From Megaleporinus macrocephalus (taxonomy: Eukaryota; Chordata; Actinopteri; Characiformes; Anostomidae), in the NCBI GenBank assembly GCA_021613375.1, contig CM038711.1:17113194-17177193 (forward strand): DNA of 64,000 nt, read 5' to 3'. The translations under genes and the position numbers were made by a program. Position 1 is the first letter of the stretch. Each line of letters starts with the position of its first letter. The notes beneath the pieces are model-generated. The model did not search any database, had not been told where the DNA came from, and saw only the letters and a program-made list of their open reading frames with translations. Below are positions 58,685 through 64,000 of this stretch, piece after piece.

Positions 58685-58694
58685 TGTATATACT
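58685..58694 (-). promoter_or_regulatory. possible TATA box for kcnj1-like gene
   Basis: AGTATATACA on the minus strand, about 30 bp before the inferred start and 140 bp before a consensus donor. AT-rich DNA makes chance matches common. Confidence 0.25.
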
Positions 58695-59017
58695 GGTGAT
58701 ACAATCACTGTTGCTGCTTCTTCGTCTTCTTCTCCCTCTTTAAGCATGACGCAGGTTTTTGTATGGCCCCTTCCTTAAGGCTGGACCAAGCGCGTTTAAT
58801 GTTTACCTGTACACAAAAATCAAGGGGGTATATATTAGGCCTGTACCAAAACATGCTGTTGAGAGTCAATAGCTAGTGTAGTCTAGTGTTAGACTGTGCA
58901 TCTTTGGAAACTTTTCCTTTTCCAAAATGACCGACTGCATTTGGATTGAATTTCTCATATGCACATCCCAAAGATCTTTTCAGTCATACAGTAAGCAAGG
59001 GAGCTTTCCTTGTCCAG

Positions 59018-59200
59018 TCTTATACCACAAAGGGCTGGTGCGGCTGCAGGTTTTCATTCTGAACAAGTAGAAGCACACTTGTTAATCACTTGTTAATTAA
59101 GTCTTCATGCAGCTGATTAAAACACCATGAATACGACAGGACCTGTACAATGCATTACAAATTCAATAAGTCATGAGAGGAAGATGAATTTGGATTAACT
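59018..59200 (+). repeat. fragment of common fish repeat
   Basis: ATACCACAAAGGGCTGGTGC then GGCTGCAGGTTTTCATTCTG and AGCACACTTGTTAATCACTT resemble a widespread fish dispersed repeat with an AAAGGGCCGGTG-type start. Confidence 0.45.
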
Positions 59201-61739
59201 ATAGCTCATCTCAATCCTGCTCCATTTTTCTGAAGACCAATCTGTCCATGAAGAGTTACAGGGTGATGTATTTTCATTCAGTTGCAGTTAAAATTTAACA
59301 GCTTCTTTGGGGAGAAAGTAAATCCAAAAAAGATTTCATGGGTTAGTATTTACTAGGCTACATTATCAGTGCTAATAAAAGATGCACTGTTATTCCTATT
59401 TATTTAAATATAAAGTTTCCTTTTAGTCATTTACTGTGCAGTACAAAAATGCCTGTTTGGGAAGAAAACAAAGCATCTTTAGAGAGAAAAAAATATTTTT
59501 AAGTATTTAAGTACTGTGGACTAAAGTTTCACTGAGATAAGTCTTGTGAATATTTTCTTTAGTGATTCCAAGTTAATGATTATCAATTTCATATTGATGT
59601 ATAATGCCAAAGTCCCTTTTGAAAAGTCCTTTCTTCAAGTGAAAGGAAATCCCTCTTACATATTTCATAATTAATAACACAATGTATCTTTTGGCAGCTC
59701 TTAAGAAACCCTGATACCAGAGCAGTCTTTTCAAGATGTGAGGGGTGAGTTCATTTATTCTATTTCATAGCACAAAATCAAGCCATTCCTTAACCAAAAA
59801 AGTGTTGAATTGTCATAACTGCCCCCAGCACAACTGATCTAGGTTTAATTAACCAAACCAGGTAGTGAGGATGATGATAATAACAACACTTGATCAGAAA
59901 ATCAACAATTTTTGCAATGCATTTATCTTAATATTAGTATTTTCCTAAGTAAAACACTGCCGTCTAGATAAAATGCTGTGCAGTTTAGTACTGTGAATGT
60001 GTTAAATCCTTCACCTTGAGTGCATTTTGTTAATGCCCTGATGCTTCAAAACATGGAAAACTTTGCTTTACTTAGAACAACTATGGAATTTGGGTTCAGG
60101 GTAATGCCACCTGCTGCCTTCTTTCATGTCTGGCAGGCATATAGTGAAGGATTTTATTGCACGAGTGTGAACTTGACTAAATATGTTCCAATGAATGACC
60201 TGAATGAGTTCCACACAATATTTTCCACTCCGGTTCCCAAGCATGAGAGTGCAAAGTAAGAAAATAAATTTAGATCAGTGCAACATAAACAGATTTCTAA
60301 ATTCACTGATTTGCCCAGACAGCACTGAGGAACTGACTGACTTAATAAAAGGTCCTATGTGCCAAATTGTGGGATGGTGGTCCAGAAACCTTAGTGCTAG
60401 GAAAGTTTCAAGACTCAGACATGCACTTTGGCAGCATTCCAGCCTGAATATTTCTCTCCCTTAAAAGTTAATAATTGTCGGGGAGTCCGAAGCCTTGCAT
60501 CATTGATCTCTTAATAAAGCCCTTAAGGCCTACTTGGCACCTGGACCTGTTAAAAGATCCATTCACATGACTACAATAAATCAAGCCACATTATCCATTA
60601 CCCATTACAATTCTTCCTCCCTACAAAAGCAGCTTTAGAGAAGCTGATGTGACCAGCACATGAACTCTTTTCCACTCTATGTCAACTACAGCAACCATAA
60701 AGATTAAGGAGCTTAAAGAAAGTTTTTGTCTCGTATTTGTATGGTGCTGTCACTCATCACTTCTTCTGATCTACCAAAAATCTACCAAAACAATAAGTAC
60801 CCCAGATACAGGAACATGAATTAGAACAAAGTACATCTTCGTGTTTCCAGTACTTCCCAACCCCGGATTCATGATTCAATAATAATAAGCCATAAACATC
60901 ATCTTAGCAGTCAGGGTGAAAGGAATTCAAAGGGACCTCACTGATTTGTAAGATAAGTAAACACACACAAACAAACCACTGTTTTCCCCCCATTTACCAT
61001 TGCTATATTACTATTCTCCACCTGAGGTCACTGCTGTGGCATTACTGTTATTTTTTATCAAACCACTTTTTTAGCAGTTTATATTCTCCACATATGTGAC
61101 AGAATCAGTTCACTCTGGATGTGCAGCCAAACACACATACATGCAAAAGTCGTTGCACAGTATATACTAAAAAAGTGTAGTTCAACCTAAGTATCATGGA
61201 AAAACTGTCTTAGAATAAGTGCTTGGTATTTTTTTCTTTTTCACCCAATGTGTTGTGACACCATTATGTTTCTTATTTGTAAACATTTCCAGAATGCAAA
61301 CATATCTGGCAGGTCTGTCAGGTGGTCATTTTGAAGAATAACTCCTGTTTGGATTGTAGTCCATGTCACAGAATAACAAGCCTTATTGTAACCGGCTTAA
61401 GACTTTCTGGGGTTAATTTTGTTTTATAACCAGTTTGACTGACTGATTTGATGGTAATATATTATAAACACTATTAAATACTGCTTAAATACTGATCTTG
61501 TTAGAACTTTTATGAAACATTTTATAGTGTCGGTTCTGAGCAGCCTAAAATGAAACTGAAACAAACACATTAGGGTTTTTAATTAGCTCCTACATCATTG
61601 CTGTGTTCTCTGTGGAATGATATAAAACAGCTCCTATACACGTCTGTAGAAGCAAACCTGTTCAGCAAATCTACATTCATTTTAATGAAGCAGCAAAATC
61701 GAAGAGCGCCAAATTACAAACACGCGCATGCACTCAGGA
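59201..61739. other. intergenic, nothing recognised
   Basis: AT-rich sequence; open frames at 60020-60464 have no recognisable domain. Confidence 0.4.
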
Positions 61740-62052
61740 TCACAGATTTCATGTCTGGTGCCCAAAACCCTCGTCCATTTACAGCACGTCAATCTCAAAC
61801 CTAGCGTTAGACCATTACGAAGTGCTTATCAAATGCTATGTCTCCAATGTGACATTTAGGCAGGCAGCATTTGATTGGTTTAAATTCAGGAGGCTATCTG
61901 AGGGGTCATCTCACGACGTGCAGATATTATCAGGGTTGTCAGTTCGTATACCTCAAGCATTGCTAAGACTGTAGTCTTTCAGATGATTACTCTTTTTCTT
62001 CTGTTGTCTGTACTGCACACATTTATTTTGTTCAGGTCAAACACTTTTTAAA
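61740..62052 (+). repeat. dispersed repeat copy B
   Basis: Same family and orientation as 9846-10237, lacking the long A-run. Shared blocks include GCATTTGATTGGTT, AGGAGGCTATCTGA and TGTTGTCTGTACTGCACACA. Confidence 0.55.
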
Positions 62053-63135
62053 TGAAAACTTGCTAACAAATATCAGCAGCCCTTTACCTCCAAATGCTAC
62101 TGGAATCTGAAATCATGTCCCTGTGGCATAAGTAGTTTCAAGCAAGCTGTTTAGAGGCAATTAAAAGTGAATTCATTTTGAAATGTAATTTCTACTCCAT
62201 TCTTCATACCTAAAACACAGGGAAAATGCAAAAGACAGGTGGATTTGGAAAGTCAGTAAAATGGCTATATTTGTGTTGAAGACGCTGGTTCCTATCACCA
62301 CCACTGAGCATGATTCGTTAAGACATGTTGCTTCCTACTTAAGTAGTTTACTGTGGAGAACATCACGTAATAGCTTTGCTTAGCAGTAGCAATACGAACA
62401 AGTGCTCCAGATCAGACGTTTAGCAAATATTACAAATATAAACATAAATTGTGATCACCAGTTTGTGCTTCACATTTAAAACACCAGAATTTAGATTAAT
62501 GTGAGCAGCCATAGTCCTCATACTAAACAGCTACCTCCAGTGTTCTGCCCCCAAAACTGAAATGAAGATTTTTAATTGTTTATGATTTTAAATCAGACTA
62601 TCGGGCAGTTCATGCCTTTAGCTCAGAGCTATTAGAAGTTCAGGGGACTTGGTCTTCTCCTAATATGATCAACTTAAAAGGAACCAATAAAAGGAGGGGC
62701 ATTGCACCTGTACTTCTAAAAACTTTGGGTCAAATGCCCACTTGCCCCTGTTGTTCCGGTGGCCCTGCTTCCTCTCTAAAAATTAATTATGAATTTTGAT
62801 TTTATAGGGAGGAATACATATCTTATGTTTTTTTATTTCTTTTATTTAGAATCATTATTATTGCGATATTATATAATACATGTCAATAAGTATCTTATAA
62901 GAAATCCTGTTAATATAATATTAATATTAAAGGGCTAGAGACCAGGGGTCTTAGATTCAAAGTATTAAGGGGTACGAGTTGTTCCACAGTCACAAAATTT
63001 GTGTAAGTTAGCATTTGTACACCAACACAATGGATTTAAAATAAAGCAAGATCTGATTGAAGTGTAGGTTTTAGACTTAATTTAGAGTTTAACCGAAATA
63101 TAGCCTCAAACCTAATTGGACAGTTAACTTATAAG
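62053..63135. other. intergenic, nothing recognised
   Basis: AT-rich; no ORF or repeat I can support. Confidence 0.4.
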
Positions 63136-63144
63136 CAGTCAGGT

Positions 63145-63330
63145 TGATCGCTCACTCTAAATTGTCCGTAGGTGTGAGTGCGTGGTGGAGTGTTGGCCAT
63201 GCAATGGACTGGCGAACTGTCCATGGTGTACCCCGCCTTCGCCTGATGCCGCTGGGATTGGCTCCAGCCAACCCCCCACCCCCCACCCCCCCGCCCCTGC
63301 GGGATTAAGCTGCAGATAATGGATGAATGG
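63145..63330 (+). repeat. retroposon 3' fragment
   Basis: CTCTAAATTGTCCGTAGGTG, then CAATGGACTGGCGAACTGTC, then GTGTACCCCGCCTTCGCCTG, then an impure C-run and GGATTAAGCTGCAGATAATG with a GGATGAATGG tail: a very common fish retroposon 3' region. Confidence 0.65.
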
Positions 63331-63547
63331 AGAAGAAGTAGTATGGAGAATATGGAGAAGAACAGACAAGAGTCACGATCCAAAGCATACTACATCATCT
63401 ATCACGCATGAGATGTGGTAAAGTCCTGACAGAGCATTTCAAGGGAGGAAATGTAGTATTTGCTAATGCCCATGGGTTCTAGAGATCAGTTATTGTACTG
63501 CAAAGGATATGCATTCATGTATAAAAAATATATTGTATTAATTTTGA

Positions 63548-64000
63548 TTCCAAAAAAGTTGGGACACTAAACAAATTGTGAATAAACACTGAATGTGGAG
63601 GTGCTAACATATAATATTTTATTCAGAATAGAACACAAATCACAGATCGAAAGTTTAAACTGAGAGAATGTATAATTTTAAGGGACAAATATGTTGTTTC
63701 AAAATTTCATGGCGTCAACAAATCCTAAAAAAGTTGGGACAAGTAGCAATAAGTGGCTGGAAAAAGGAAATTGAGCATATAACGAACAGCTGGAAGACCA
63801 ATTAACACTATTTAGGTCAATTGACAAAATGATTGAGTATAAAAAAAGCTTCTCAGAGTGTCAGTGTCTCTCTGAAGCCAAGAGGATCACCAATTCCACC
63901 ATTGTTGCGCAGAAAGATAGTGCAGCAATGCCAGAACGGTGTTACCCAGCGTAAAATAGCAAAGACTTTTAAGTTATGATCATCAACTGTGCATAACATC
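63548..64000 (+). mobile_element. CAAAAAAGTTGGGACA-type fish repeat, cut by window end
   Basis: Begins CCAAAAAAGTTGGGACACTA, contains AACTGAGAGAATGTATAATT, and repeats CCTAAAAAAGTTGGGACAAG at about 63725. The left part is a familiar fish DNA-element terminus. The distal part (GCGCAGAAAGATAGTGCAGC and on) may be internal sequence of the same element, continuing past 64000. Confidence 0.5.

Noticed and set aside
60020..60464. Pair of small plus-strand ORFs
   Set aside because: No family resemblance, no promoter or poly(A) context; consistent with chance.

Overview
This window is nuclear DNA from a teleost fish. Small coding exons are split by AT-rich introns with GT-AG boundaries. The protein matches are to vertebrate families (ST7 and an inward-rectifier K+ channel), and the repeats are fish-type: non-LTR retrotransposon pieces with tetranucleotide tails, a decayed Tc1-like element, 8-bp-TSD elements and palindromic elements. 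An otophysan (characin or catfish-like) source is my guess from the repeat style and is not proven. There is no prokaryotic content, no CRISPR array, and I found no tRNA or rRNA.

Layout. 1-5.2 kb is intergenic and holds a ~2.4 kb inverted-repeat element packed with two minisatellites. 5.4-29.7 kb, minus strand, is a complete st7 gene: 15 coding exons rebuilt by eye whose phases all agree, giving a 511-residue product that begins MFGTESS. Its probable promoter (CRE plus CCAAT) lies at about 30.1-30.2 kb. The introns carry a palindromic foldback element with CTTAAT duplications, a hAT-like element with a perfect 8-bp duplication, a nested pair of related elements, a MITE and several dispersed repeats. 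29.7-39.7 kb is upstream sequence with decayed LINE pieces, a 78-nt candidate exon at 35.8 kb, and a CpG-richer region at 39.2-39.8 kb. That last region holds an ORF resembling the long mammalian ST7 N-terminal exon but interrupted by an in-frame TGA.

39.8-41.9 kb is a 5'-truncated, frameshifted LINE on the plus strand ending in (TCTA)n. 42-55 kb is repeat-rich intergenic sequence: a second LINE 3' piece, a diverged array of ~0.45-0.5 kb units split by a LINE 3' insertion with a (GGAT)n tail, a decayed Tc1-like transposon, and a second copy of the hAT-like element, inverted relative to the first and also with a perfect 8-bp duplication. 55.4-56.5 kb, minus strand, is the single coding exon of a kcnj1-like (ROMK/Kir1.1) potassium channel of 372 residues, with a likely non-coding first exon near 58.6 kb. 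58.7-64 kb is intergenic with dispersed repeats.

The two genes lie on the same strand about 26 kb apart and have no evident functional link. ST7 is a multi-pass membrane protein of poorly defined function. The channel would carry weakly rectifying K+ current in epithelia or ionocytes. I see no new multi-gene system. The best leads are the broken ST7-like N-terminal exon with its 78-nt partner, and the well-preserved non-autonomous transposons.
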